Assembly (NCBI RefSeq): GCF_014635565.1
Contig: NZ_BMDB01000001.1
Coordinates: 310,001 to 374,000, forward strand
Length of the DNA: 64,000 nucleotides
Origin: Phocicoccus schoeneichii
GTDB lineage: Bacteria; Bacillota; Bacilli; Staphylococcales; Salinicoccaceae
Direction: 5' to 3'
Shown here piece by piece: positions 36,024-44,533 of the stretch; position 1 is the stretch's first letter; the number at the start of each line of letters is the position of its first letter. The notes under the pieces are model-generated. The model was not told where the DNA came from, searched no databases, and was given only the letters and a program-made list of their open reading frames with translations. A program made the translations under genes and the position numbers.

Positions 36024-36849
36024 TTTGACCCACCCCTACTTTCTTAACTAAAAATGTAAGTGCTAATATGACTAACGCAACAAGTACGATTGTTCCTCCT
36101 GGTGAAATATCCAGATGGAATCCGAGGAATAATCCACTGATTACAGAGAGTTCTCCAAACAGGATACTCACAAAAATTAATTGCTTAAAGCTTGATGTAA
36201 TACGAATCGCTGCTGCTACTGGTAATGTCATCATCGCACTTACCAAAAGAATACCTACAATTCTCATTGACGCACTGATGACTAAAGCAACTAATACAAT
36301 AAAAATAATATGAATAAAACGATTAATCTTCATTACTTCACTGTATTCTTCATCAAACGATAGTAAAAACATCTCTTTATATAAAAGAATAATGAATGTA
36401 ACCACTACTACGCCAATAATGGAAATTAAAATTAAATCTCCCTTAGTCACTGCACTAATGCTACCGAATAAATATCCAAATAAATCTTGGTTAAATCCAT
36501 TTGAGAGACTTAAGAAAATTACGGATAATGCGATACCGAGACTCATGATAATCGGAATCGAAATTTCTGAGAAGTTTTTATATGCTGTACGCATCTTTTC
36601 TATTCCCAGCGCTCCGAGTACAGAGAACACAACTCCTGAAATTAACGGATTAATCACTAATCCTGTGAGACTTGTAATATAAAGTCCAAATGTAATCCCA
36701 CCTAATGAGATATGAGATAACGCATCAGCTATTAAGCTTAGACGCCTCACCACAATAAATGCACCTAATAACGGTGCAATCAGACCAACAATCAGTCCAC
36801 TAATAAATGAATATCTTATAAAATCAAACGTAAATAGTGCCTCAATCAT
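36001..36849 (-). CDS. znuB: Zinc ABC transporter permease
   Basis: This is the membrane channel of a manganese/zinc-family (ABC-3) importer. From the ATG at 36849 the protein is 282 residues with about eight hydrophobic segments. It has the family segments VVRRLSLIADALSHISLGG near the N-terminus and RIVGILLVSAMMTLPVA. AGGTGG lies 6 bp before this ATG, and longer in-frame readings run into znuC. It overlaps znuC by 8 bp and zur by 23 bp. Zinc specificity is inferred from the Zur context. Confidence 0.9.
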   Translation of the reverse strand: MIEALFTFDFIRYSFISGLIVGLIAPLLGAFIVVRRLSLIADALSHISLGGITFGLYITSLTGLVINPLISGVVFSVLGALGIEKMRTAYKNFSEISIPIIMSLGIALSVIFLSLSNGFNQDLFGYLFGSISAVTKGDLILISIIGVVVVTFIILLYKEMFLLSFDEEYSEVMKINRFIHIIFIVLVALVISASMRIVGILLVSAMMTLPVAAAIRITSSFKQLIFVSILFGELSVISGLFLGFHLDISPGGTIVLVALVILALTFLVKKVGVGQSDRAREL

Positions 36850-37639
36850 TGTGTGCCACCTCGCAACATTGACGGTCATGATCATGGCTGACGAGTTGAA
36901 GCGGGAATCCGTAAACTTTAGAAAGATCTGCTTCATTCAAGTTTCTGAACTCATTATTGGTTCCATGAAAGTGTAAGTGCTCATTTAAGCATGCTACTTC
37001 GTCAGCTTGATCGATGACTACCCCAATATCATGGGTAACAAGTAAAATCGTTGTCCCGGCTTCTTTTAGCTTTGTAAGCACTTCATAGAAACTGTGGATA
37101 TTTTTAGCATCAATACCTTCTGTTGGCTCATCAAGTACTAAAATTTCTGGATTATTAATTAATGCTCGTGCGATAAACACACGTTGCGTCTGTCCACCTG
37201 AAAGTAATGAAATGTTTTTATCTCTTAAGTCATCTATATCTAAGAGTTTTAACACATCATCAAGTCGAGCGTAATCTTCTTTTTTATATCTAGAGAATAA
37301 TCCACGCTTTTTAGTTAAACCAGCAAGTACAACCTCTTCTACTGTTGCTGGAAATCCTTTAGCAAATGATGCCGCTTTTTGCGACACGTATCCAATTTTT
37401 TCACTAAATGTAGATTCTTTAGGTTTCTTACCGTCGATTAAAATTTCACCTGTTTGTAGTTTTTTAATACCGAGGATCAGTTTTAGTAGCGTGGATTTAC
37501 CAGAACCATTTGGCCCCACAATTGCGACGAAATCGCCTTTATGAATTGTTAAGTTAATATCTTTTAATGCTGTTGTATGTTCTAACCGATCTCTATATTC
37601 ATAACTCACGTTATTAATTTCAAATACCGCTTCAGTCAT
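36842..37639 (-). CDS. znuC: Zinc ABC transporter ATP-binding protein
   Basis: This 265-residue ATPase powers the zinc importer. It has Walker A GPNGSGKSTLLK, the signature LSGGQTQR, Walker B ILVLDEPTEGID and switch His in VTHDIG. The C-terminus ends in a short metal-ligand-like tail, HDHDRQCCEVAHND. AAGGAGTG precedes the ATG. It is the first gene of znuC-znuB-zur. No substrate-binding lipoprotein is in the operon, so the receptor must be encoded elsewhere. Confidence 0.91.
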   Translation of the reverse strand: MTEAVFEINNVSYEYRDRLEHTTALKDINLTIHKGDFVAIVGPNGSGKSTLLKLILGIKKLQTGEILIDGKKPKESTFSEKIGYVSQKAASFAKGFPATVEEVVLAGLTKKRGLFSRYKKEDYARLDDVLKLLDIDDLRDKNISLLSGGQTQRVFIARALINNPEILVLDEPTEGIDAKNIHSFYEVLTKLKEAGTTILLVTHDIGVVIDQADEVACLNEHLHFHGTNNEFRNLNEADLSKVYGFPLQLVSHDHDRQCCEVAHND

Positions 37640-37662
37640 TACTTCACTCCTTAATCTATAAA

Positions 37663-37691
37663 ATTATAACGTAACCATTACGGTTTGTAAA
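37663..37691 (-). promoter_or_regulatory. Promoter of znuC-znuB-zur
   Basis: On the minus strand TTTACA (37691-37686), a 17-bp spacer and a perfect TATAAT (37668-37663) make a strong promoter. The spacer is filled by the Zur-box palindrome. Confidence 0.75.
37666..37686. promoter_or_regulatory. Zur box operator
   Basis: The 21-bp minus-strand sequence starting AAACCGTAATGG matches the Firmicutes Zur box (AAATCGTAAT-N-ATTACGATTT) with few differences and keeps the CGTAAT/TTACG half-sites. It sits between the -35 and -10 of the zinc operon, ideal for repression. Confidence 0.8.
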
Positions 37692-37702
37692 TGTAAAAAC
37701 AT

Positions 37703-37730
37703 TAAAAAAGAACGCAATATGCGTTCTTAA
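37703..37730 (-). terminator. nfo terminator
   Basis: AAGAACGCA and TGCGTTCTT form a 9-bp stem around ATA, with a T-run on the minus strand. It separates nfo from the zinc operon promoter. Confidence 0.8.
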
Positions 37731-37732
37731 TA

Positions 37733-38629
37733 TTAAATCATATTCGGATTAATTTTTTGAAGTAAATCTGGATCAAAGTGGCCAGATCTAATCATTTCAA
37801 TTTCATACTTGTATGGTGGTTGTTTATCGTTCTTATCTGGACCAACGAACGGTGTTTCTAATATTTTAGGAAGACCGTCAAATACTTCATGATGTAGGAC
37901 ATTCATTAGTGCATCGAAACCGATATGTCCAAAACCAAAGTTTTCGTGTCTATCTTTTTTAGCACCTGTTTCGTTTTTAGAGTCGTTAACGTGTACAACT
38001 TTAATACGGTCTAAACCTACAATTTTGTCGAACTCTGTTAAGACACCATCTAGGTCATTCTTGATATCATATCCTGCATCGTGAACGTGGCATGTGTCAA
38101 ACGTTACTGAAAGTCTTTCGTTATTAGTAACACCGTCAATAATTTGAGCGATTTCGTCAAAGTTTCTTCCGATTTCACTCCCCTTACCTGCCATTGTTTC
38201 TAATGCAATTTGGACATCATGGTTTTCTTGTAGTACAATGTTAAGTCCTTTTACGATAGACTCAATTCCGGCATCTGCTCCCGCACCTACGTGAGCACCT
38301 GGGTGAAGTACAATTTGTTTAGATCCAAGCGCTTCCGTACGCTTAATTTCTTCAATTAGGAATTCAACACCGTGGTCAAATACACCTTCACGTGTTGTGT
38401 TCGCAATGTTGATGATATACGGTGCATGGACAACAATATTTGAAATCCCATTCTCTTTCATGATCTCTTGACCACGTTCGATATTTAAATCTTCAATAGG
38501 TTTTCTTCTTGTGTTCTGTGGTGCACCTGTGTAAATCATAAACGTGTTTTCACCGTAAGAAGCTGCTGTTTCTGCTGATGCCTCTAACATTTTCTTACCG
38601 TTCATCGGTACATGTGATCCAATTAACAT
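37733..38629 (-). CDS. nfo: Endonuclease IV
   Basis: Nfo cuts DNA at abasic sites in base excision repair using a trinuclear zinc centre. The 298-residue TIM-barrel protein has the metal-ligand segments [46 protein letters not shown] and ILETPF. AGGAG lies 7 bp before the ATG. It follows the cshB helicase gene by 10 bp, the yqfR-yqfS order of B. subtilis. Its place beside the zinc uptake operon is conserved in Bacillales and may be coincidental. Confidence 0.96.
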   Translation of the reverse strand: MLIGSHVPMNGKKMLEASAETAASYGENTFMIYTGAPQNTRRKPIEDLNIERGQEIMKENGISNIVVHAPYIINIANTTREGVFDHGVEFLIEEIKRTEALGSKQIVLHPGAHVGAGADAGIESIVKGLNIVLQENHDVQIALETMAGKGSEIGRNFDEIAQIIDGVTNNERLSVTFDTCHVHDAGYDIKNDLDGVLTEFDKIVGLDRIKVVHVNDSKNETGAKKDRHENFGFGHIGFDALMNVLHHEVFDGLPKILETPFVGPDKNDKQPPYKYEIEMIRSGHFDPDLLQKINPNMI

Positions 38630-38639
38630 TTAAATGCTC

Positions 38640-39962
38640 CTATCTCTGTTTTCTATTCTGTCTTTTTGTACGTACAGCATGTTTTTTACGTTCTTCACGT
38701 TCAAGCTTTTGTAACTTCGCTTGCATTTTTTTCTTGTACCCTGGTTTTACCTTTTTAGGCTTTCTTACTTTATAAGATAAATCCTGATCAAGTGACGCTT
38801 GTTGTTTACTTCTGTTCGTACGTTTTTTTCTGTCTTTAATTTCTTTTAACTCACCATGAATGAGATCTTCGTGAACAAATTTATATCCTTTTTGTTCTAA
38901 GATGTCCACTAAGTGTTGTTCGTCTGGTGTATAAAGCGTGATTGCGACCCCACTATATTGACCACGACCTACACGACCCACGCGGTGTGTAAAGAATTCA
39001 ATTTCTTTTGGAATATCATAGTTGATGACGTGTGAGGCACCATCAAAATCAAGTCCACGTGAAGCAAGGTCACTTGCAATCACCCAGTGATATTCTAAAT
39101 TTTCAATTTTCTTAATTTCTTTTTGACGTTCTCTTGGTTTTAATCCACCATGGAATAACCCTACGTTAATTCCGTTTTCTAATAGATATTCGAACAGTTC
39201 ATCCGCACGTTCTCTACTATTTGCGAAGATGATACCAATGTATGGTGTCACTGATTTTGTGATTTTAAGAATTTTATCTTTCTTATCTTGTCCTTTAACT
39301 GGAATCAAGCTGTAGTGAATAGACGTTTTATTCTTAGGCGTGTCAATCACAATAACTTCTGTATTTCCTACATATTTCTTTAAAAACGTTTGAAGCTGTT
39401 CTGGAATTGTTGCTGAGAAGATTAAGAACTGGGCATCTGAATTAATTGCGTTAGACACTTGGTCGATCTGTTCTAAAAATCCAAGGTCAATCATTAAGTC
39501 CGCTTCGTCAATAACAATCATTGTCGTGTCACTAACTTTTAATACCGAGTTATCGATTAAATTCTTCACGCGCGTTGGTGTACCAATCACAATGTGAGGT
39601 TGGCTATCAGCTCGTCTTAAATCTCTTTCTAATTCAGTTCCACCTACAAATACTTTTGCTTCGATTTCAGGGAATGAAACAAGTAGGTCTTTTGTCATTT
39701 GGTTAATTTGTCTCGCTAACTCTCTTGTTGGTGCGAGAATTATCGCTTGTGTTGATTTATCATCTTGAACAATTTTACTAATAATCGGTAATAAAAATGC
39801 ATGGCTCTTACCACTACCTGTCGCTGACTGTGCGATTACATTTTTACCTGATATCACTCTAGGAATAACTCTTTCCTGCACCATCGTCGGATGCGTGAAG
39901 TGGATATCATCAATTGCTTTTAATAACGTGTCATCAAAATTAAATCTTTTAAAAGCATTCAT
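38640..39962 (-). CDS. cshB: DEAD-box RNA helicase CshB
   Basis: This ATP-dependent RNA helicase acts in ribosome assembly, RNA turnover and cold adaptation. From the ATG at 39962 (MNAFKRFNF) it has 440 residues: Q-motif region, ATGSGKSHAF, PTRELA, the DEAD box, SAT, and in domain 2 RGLDFDGASHVINYD and HRVGRVGR. The C-terminal 70 residues are very basic, as expected for RNA binding. TAGGTG lies 5 bp upstream. Locus and length fit CshB (YqfR) rather than CshA. Confidence 0.92.
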   Translation of the reverse strand: MNAFKRFNFDDTLLKAIDDIHFTHPTMVQERVIPRVISGKNVIAQSATGSGKSHAFLLPIISKIVQDDKSTQAIILAPTRELARQINQMTKDLLVSFPEIEAKVFVGGTELERDLRRADSQPHIVIGTPTRVKNLIDNSVLKVSDTTMIVIDEADLMIDLGFLEQIDQVSNAINSDAQFLIFSATIPEQLQTFLKKYVGNTEVIVIDTPKNKTSIHYSLIPVKGQDKKDKILKITKSVTPYIGIIFANSRERADELFEYLLENGINVGLFHGGLKPRERQKEIKKIENLEYHWVIASDLASRGLDFDGASHVINYDIPKEIEFFTHRVGRVGRGQYSGVAITLYTPDEQHLVDILEQKGYKFVHEDLIHGELKEIKDRKKRTNRSKQQASLDQDLSYKVRKPKKVKPGYKKKMQAKLQKLEREERKKHAVRTKRQNRKQR

Positions 39963-40050
39963 GTTTTCACCTATTTCTATTTTAAACTCGTTAACCATTA
40001 TACATGATAAATAGCCCGATTCCTATTAATTATTCAGTATTTCGTTTGAT

Positions 40051-40078
40051 TTGAAATTCATAGAATATCAGCTATAAT
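40051..40078 (+). promoter_or_regulatory. Probable promoter of ispH
   Basis: TTGAAA (40051-40056), a 16-bp spacer and a perfect TATAAT (40073-40078) lie 21 bp before the ispH start, close to the AAGGAGGAGG ribosome site. Confidence 0.6.
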
Positions 40079-40099
40079 CATTAAGGAGGAGGCTTCTAA

Positions 40100-41062
40100 A
40101 TGAATATAATTAAAATTTCTCCACGTGGGTATTGTTATGGAGTCGTAGACGCTATGGTAATTGCTAGAAACGCATCTCTAGATAAAAACTTACCTCGTCC
40201 AATATATATTCTCGGTATGATCGTCCACAATAAACATGTGACAGATGCATTTGAAGAAGAAGGCATCATCACTTTAGATGGTCCAAACCGTTTAGAGATT
40301 TTAGAACAAATTGAAGAAGGTACGGTTATCTTTACAGCACACGGGGTATCACCAGCAGTTAAAGAACGTGCTAAAGCGAAGGGACTTACGTGTATTGACG
40401 CAACGTGTCCTGACGTTGAGTTCACACATGAACTTATCAGAAATAAAACTAAAGAAGGATTCGACGTTATTTATATCGGTAAGAAAGGTCACCCAGAACC
40501 AGAAGGTGCGGTTGGAGTTGCACCAGACAATGTGTTCTTAGTAGAAGACCTTGACGATATTAAAGAACTTCCAGAGCGTTTGAAAGACTCTAAGCTGATT
40601 GTGACGAACCAAACGACGATGAGTCAGTGGGACGTTAAACATCTAATGGAAGAATTAGAGAGAGTCTATCCAGATATCGAAGTTCATAGAGAAATCTGTT
40701 TAGCAACGCAAGTGCGTCAAGAAGCAGTAGCAGAACAAGCGAAAGATGCTGAGCTTCTGATTGTTGTGGGTGACCCTAAGAGTAATAACTCAAATAGACT
40801 TGCACAAGTTTCAAAAGAAATTGCGCACACAAACGCATACAGAATTTCATCACTATCAGAACTTAAACTCGAATGGTTAGAAGGTATTGAGACAGTTGCA
40901 GTAACAGCAGGAGCATCAACTCCAACACAAATCGTAAAAGAAGTCATTACATTCCTATCTAAATACGATGGAACAGACAATACACTACCAGAATCAACTG
41001 TACCGAGCCAAAAAATCTTACCAAAGATCAAAAATCCAGAACCAGTTAAAATTATGGAATAA
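40100..41062 (+). CDS. ispH: 4-hydroxy-3-methylbut-2-enyl diphosphate reductase IspH
   Basis: IspH is the last MEP enzyme and makes IPP and DMAPP from HMBPP with an iron-sulfur cluster. The 320-residue protein has its three cluster cysteines in RGYCYGV (Cys12), DATCPDVE and EICLATQ, and the substrate loop [17 protein letters not shown] precedes the ATG. Like ispG it is a single gene on the plus strand in a mainly minus-strand region. It is divergent from cshB. Confidence 0.96.
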   Translation: MNIIKISPRGYCYGVVDAMVIARNASLDKNLPRPIYILGMIVHNKHVTDAFEEEGIITLDGPNRLEILEQIEEGTVIFTAHGVSPAVKERAKAKGLTCIDATCPDVEFTHELIRNKTKEGFDVIYIGKKGHPEPEGAVGVAPDNVFLVEDLDDIKELPERLKDSKLIVTNQTTMSQWDVKHLMEELERVYPDIEVHREICLATQVRQEAVAEQAKDAELLIVVGDPKSNNSNRLAQVSKEIAHTNAYRISSLSELKLEWLEGIETVAVTAGASTPTQIVKEVITFLSKYDGTDNTLPESTVPSQKILPKIKNPEPVKIME

Positions 41063-41112
41063 AAAATCACCCCTTAAAGTTGGAATCTCAACTTGAGGGG
41101 TGATTTTTTTAT
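41061..41112. terminator. Bidirectional terminator between ispH and nif3-like gene
   Basis: AAAAAATCACCCCT pairs with a matching arm before TTTTTT, and AAGTTG/CAACTT extends the stem inward. The outer nine pairs are the same as those of the ispG terminator. Confidence 0.85.
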
Positions 41113-42176
41113 CTCTCAAACGGATCTGTCACTACAGTAGTTTCTACGACTTCAACATCTACTTCTTTTTCTAGTAATTCTTTTAATCCTTTGATCATCA
41201 GATATTCTAAATGGTGACCTGCGTCTATAATATTATAACCGTCTCTCTTTGCATCTAATGCTTCGTGATATTTAATATCTCCTGTGATTAAGCAGTCTGA
41301 TTTTTTCATCGCTTGACCTATATAGCTCGCGCCGCTTCCACCAATTATTGATACTGTCTTAACTGGCTCATCGTTTCCTTTAACTACCGAGTGTACTTTT
41401 CTCCCAAGCACCTTCTCGATATTTGTAACGAGGTCTTCCATCGAACCATTGAAGTTTGCATACACCCCTAATCCTTTTTCTACAGGTTTCTTAATTTCAA
41501 TCAGATCGTATGCTACTTCTTCATACGGATGTGCTGTTTCCATTTGACGCACCATATCCATATTTCCATCAAAAATTGCCTCTAAGACATATTCATCCAC
41601 ATATTCTATATTACCTCTCTCACCGATATATGGGTCTGCAGAATCTAATGGTTTGAACTGTCCTTTTACCGGATACTGATAAAAACACGCTTCATAGTTA
41701 CCTTGTTTTCCAAATCCAATTTTTATGAGTTCCTCTTTAAATGATTCAAGGTCTTGTTCTGGCACATTAACTCTCAGTTTCATTGAGTTTTCTATTTCTG
41801 GAATCAAAATTTGATGATTCATTAGTCCGATAGATTCAGCAATCATCGCACTTACACCGTCTGACTGAAAATCTAGATTTGTGTGTAGTGCAAATATATT
41901 AATATCATTCTTAATAATCTTTTTTAGAAGCCTGCTTTCAGCATTGTCTGTGATTGTTTTTATTTTAGAAAAAATGAGTGGATGATGCGCAACAATCGTG
42001 TTAATTTTTTTAGAGATTGCTTCGTCTACAACTTCATCTGTTACGTCGAGCGTCGTCATAATCCCAGTAACAGTGTCAGTTCTCTCTCCTATCAATAAAC
42101 CCGTATTATCCCATGATTCACTATCTTTAAATGGTGCAATCTTGTTTAAGACTTTAAATAAATCATTTATTTTCAT
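41109..42176 (-). CDS. Nif3-like dinuclear metal centre protein (YqfO)
   Basis: This 355-residue protein belongs to the DUF34/NIF3 family, often labelled GTP cyclohydrolase 1 type 2, though the true activity is not settled. Metal ligands are visible in VAHHPLIF, LHTNLDF and near the C-terminus in DAGHHLEYLMIKGL. A central insertion (about residues 125-230) corresponds to the PII-like domain of the long YqfO form. It begins inside the last codons of trmK (14-bp overlap), the yqfN-yqfO pairing of Bacillus. Confidence 0.87.
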   Translation of the reverse strand: MKINDLFKVLNKIAPFKDSESWDNTGLLIGERTDTVTGIMTTLDVTDEVVDEAISKKINTIVAHHPLIFSKIKTITDNAESRLLKKIIKNDINIFALHTNLDFQSDGVSAMIAESIGLMNHQILIPEIENSMKLRVNVPEQDLESFKEELIKIGFGKQGNYEACFYQYPVKGQFKPLDSADPYIGERGNIEYVDEYVLEAIFDGNMDMVRQMETAHPYEEVAYDLIEIKKPVEKGLGVYANFNGSMEDLVTNIEKVLGRKVHSVVKGNDEPVKTVSIIGGSGASYIGQAMKKSDCLITGDIKYHEALDAKRDGYNIIDAGHHLEYLMIKGLKELLEKEVDVEVVETTVVTDPFER

Positions 42177-42849
42177 TATCTAAAACCGCCTTTATACGTT
42201 TATATCTACTTTCTAGAACATCCAGACCTGACTTATTTTTACTCTTATTATTTATTGTTTCAATGACAGTATTTAAATGTTCTGCTTCACCATTCAGTCT
42301 TTCTAAGAACATTTCACTACGTTTTTCTAAATTGATTGGTCCAAAGTAAAACTCTTCTTCAGAATACTCTTCTTTACCATAATCCATCACAATCGTTTCG
42401 TAGTACAACTCTTTCTTTTCGTCTTTCACGATTGTCTCATCTACTACGTGATAACCTCGGTTTACGAGTACACGTCTAATCGGTTCTGCAAATGTATTTG
42501 CCGATAAAATGAATCGTGGCTTGTTAATTAATTTAACGAAGCCTTCTTCAATAATGTCAGCAATAAGTGGACCACCCATCCCGCAAATAGTGATAGTGTC
42601 TATTTTTTCATTATCTAGTACAAGAAGACCAGAGCCAAGTCTTACATCTATCTTGTCATCTAACATATTCAATCTGACATTTTTTAGAGAGTTCTCGTAA
42701 GGACCATTTACCACTTCACCACATATTGCATTTTTGACTAAATCATTTTGTACAGCATAAATCGCTAAATATGCATGGTCAGATCCAACATCAAGTAGAG
42801 TGTCTCCATTGATGTATTCACTTACTTTTAATAATCGATTATCTATCAT
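42163..42849 (-). CDS. trmK: tRNA (adenine22-N1)-methyltransferase TrmK
   Basis: TrmK methylates N1 of adenine 22 in tRNA using SAM. The protein is 228 residues from the ATG at 42849, which has GAGGT 6 bp upstream; the ATG six bases earlier is too close. It has the SAM-binding segment LLDVGSDHAYLAIYAV, the catalytic-side TICGMGGPLIADI, and a C-terminal helical coiled domain. It is coupled to the nif3-like gene. Its neighbour cccA gives the yqfN-cccA-sigA layout known from B. subtilis. Confidence 0.9.
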   Translation of the reverse strand: MIDNRLLKVSEYINGDTLLDVGSDHAYLAIYAVQNDLVKNAICGEVVNGPYENSLKNVRLNMLDDKIDVRLGSGLLVLDNEKIDTITICGMGGPLIADIIEEGFVKLINKPRFILSANTFAEPIRRVLVNRGYHVVDETIVKDEKKELYYETIVMDYGKEEYSEEEFYFGPINLEKRSEMFLERLNGEAEHLNTVIETINNKSKNKSGLDVLESRYKRIKAVLDNENK

Positions 42850-42881
42850 AATCATACCTCATCATTTTTAAGTATAAAAAA

Positions 42882-42914
42882 ATAAAACTCCCAACAGACT
42901 CGTGGGAGTTTTAT
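42882..42914. terminator. cccA terminator
   Basis: ATAAAACTCCCA and TGGGAGTTTTAT form a 12-bp stem around a 9-nt loop. It lies directly after cccA and before trmK on the minus strand. Confidence 0.8.
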
Positions 42915-42923
42915 TATACGTTA

Positions 42924-43298
42924 TTATTCAGTGAAATACTGATATAAAACTTTCATATCATCATCTGAAATTTGATCTTCTGAGTGTGCCGGCATAGCGT
43001 TTTTACCGTTTCTTACAATATCATGGAACTCGTCTTCAGATAAGCCAGTACCCTGTAATGCAGGCCCCATAGCACCTGAGTAGTCTTGACCGTGACATGA
43101 AGCACAGTTTTGTTTAGCGTAACCTTCAGCATCAAAGTCACCGCTTGAAGCTGCGTCTTCTCCGCCTTCTTGTTGTTGAGTTGCAACGTCTTCTCCGCCT
43201 TCTTCTGACTTGTTAGCGCCATATGAAGATAGTAAGAATACTAAACCAACACCAAGGAAAATAATAAGTAAAAATGGAATGATTGGATTTCTATTCAT
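42924..43298 (-). CDS. cccA: Membrane-anchored cytochrome c (CccA-like)
   Basis: The 124-residue protein has one N-terminal membrane anchor (about residues 7-25), a flexible Gly/Glu/Gln-rich linker with near-repeats GGEDVA and GGEDAA, and a cytochrome c domain with heme motif CASCHG and axial Met in NAMPAHS. It should face the outside of the membrane and carry electrons to a cytochrome c oxidase. GGGAGGG lies 7 bp before the ATG. It matches B. subtilis cytochrome c550 in type and place. It implies a System II cytochrome c maturation apparatus elsewhere. Confidence 0.9.
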   Translation of the reverse strand: MNRNPIIPFLLIIFLGVGLVFLLSSYGANKSEEGGEDVATQQQEGGEDAASSGDFDAEGYAKQNCASCHGQDYSGAMGPALQGTGLSEDEFHDIVRNGKNAMPAHSEDQISDDDMKVLYQYFTE

Positions 43299-43403
43299 TC
43301 ACTTGCCCTCCCTAATTGTTTCAAATATTCATATTTAATTGTATAGTACTTTTACGAAAATTCCAATGAGAATTTCAGTAAAACTCACAATTTGTTCACA
43401 TTT

Positions 43404-44510
43404 TTAGTCCATGAAGTCTTTTAATTTTTTACTTCTTGACGGATGTCTAAGTTTTCTGAGTGCTTTTGCCTCAATTTGACGAATACGTTCTCTTGTTACA
43501 CCAAATACTTTTCCAACTTCTTCTAATGTGCGAGTTCTTCCATCATCAAGACCAAATCTTAATCGAAGTACATTCTCTTCACGATCAGTTAATGTATCTA
43601 GTACATCTTCTAATTGATCTTTAAGCATTTCATATGCCGCATGTTCTGAAGGACTTTGAGCTTCTTGGTCTTCAATGAAATCTCCTAAGTGACTATCGTC
43701 TTCTTCTCCGATTGGAGTTTCTAGTGAAACTGGTTCTTGAGCAATTTTTAAAATTTCCCTTACACGTTCTGCTGGAATATCCATTTCTTCCCCAATTTCT
43801 TCAGGAAGGGGTTCACGACCCAAGTCTTGTAGTAATTGTCTTTGGATACGAATCAACTTGTTGATTGTCTCAACCATGTGTACTGGAATACGAATTGTAC
43901 GTGCTTGGTCTGCAATCGCACGAGTGATTGCTTGACGAATCCACCAAGTCGCGTATGTTGAGAATTTGAAACCTTTAGTGAAGTCGAATTTCTCAACTGC
44001 TTTAATGAGACCCATGTTACCTTCTTGAATTAAATCTAGGAATAACATACCGCGTCCAACGTATCTTTTTGCGATACTTACAACAAGTCGTAAGTTTGCT
44101 TCAGCAAGTTTGTTTTTTGCTTCTAAATCTCCCGCTTCAATACGCTTAGCAAGTTCTACCTCTTCTTGTGCTGTAAGTAAATCTACTCGACCAATCTCTT
44201 TTAAGTACATGCGTACAGGGTCATTAATTTTAATGCCTGCAGGTGCACTCATATCTTTTAAGTCTAGCTTCTCATCAGTGTCTGATGCATCTTTTTCATT
44301 TATTAATTGAATTTCTTGTTGATTTAACTCTTCAAAAAAATCATCCATAGCATCTGAGTCTAAATCAAAATTTTGTAATTTATCTGCAATTTCTTCATGA
44401 GATAATTGACCCTCAGCCTTACCCTTTTCTACTAGAAAATGTTTCACTTGTTCAAGTGATGTAAGATCGAGTTCTGCCTCGTCAGTAACTAAAGCTTTTT
44501 TATTAGCCAT
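43404..44510 (-). CDS. sigA: RNA polymerase primary sigma factor SigA
   Basis: This 368-residue protein is the housekeeping sigma factor. It has a region 1.1-like acidic N-terminus, region 1.2 ([13 protein letters not shown]), region 2 ([27 protein letters not shown] and [16 protein letters not shown]), region 3 and region 4 ([26 protein letters not shown]). The length is usual for Firmicutes SigA. GGGGG lies 6 bp before the ATG. It follows dnaG by 23 bp, the dnaG-sigA macromolecular synthesis operon. Confidence 0.97.
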   Translation of the reverse strand: MANKKALVTDEAELDLTSLEQVKHFLVEKGKAEGQLSHEEIADKLQNFDLDSDAMDDFFEELNQQEIQLINEKDASDTDEKLDLKDMSAPAGIKINDPVRMYLKEIGRVDLLTAQEEVELAKRIEAGDLEAKNKLAEANLRLVVSIAKRYVGRGMLFLDLIQEGNMGLIKAVEKFDFTKGFKFSTYATWWIRQAITRAIADQARTIRIPVHMVETINKLIRIQRQLLQDLGREPLPEEIGEEMDIPAERVREILKIAQEPVSLETPIGEEDDSHLGDFIEDQEAQSPSEHAAYEMLKDQLEDVLDTLTDREENVLRLRFGLDDGRTRTLEEVGKVFGVTRERIRQIEAKALRKLRHPSRSKKLKDFMD

Positions 44511-44533
44511 TGTTATCCCCCTAAAATAATAGT

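Noticed and set aside
42924-43222. Tandem repeat in cccA linker
   Set aside because: Two short GGED-type segments are present, but it is a normal low-complexity linker and not an expandable repeat array.
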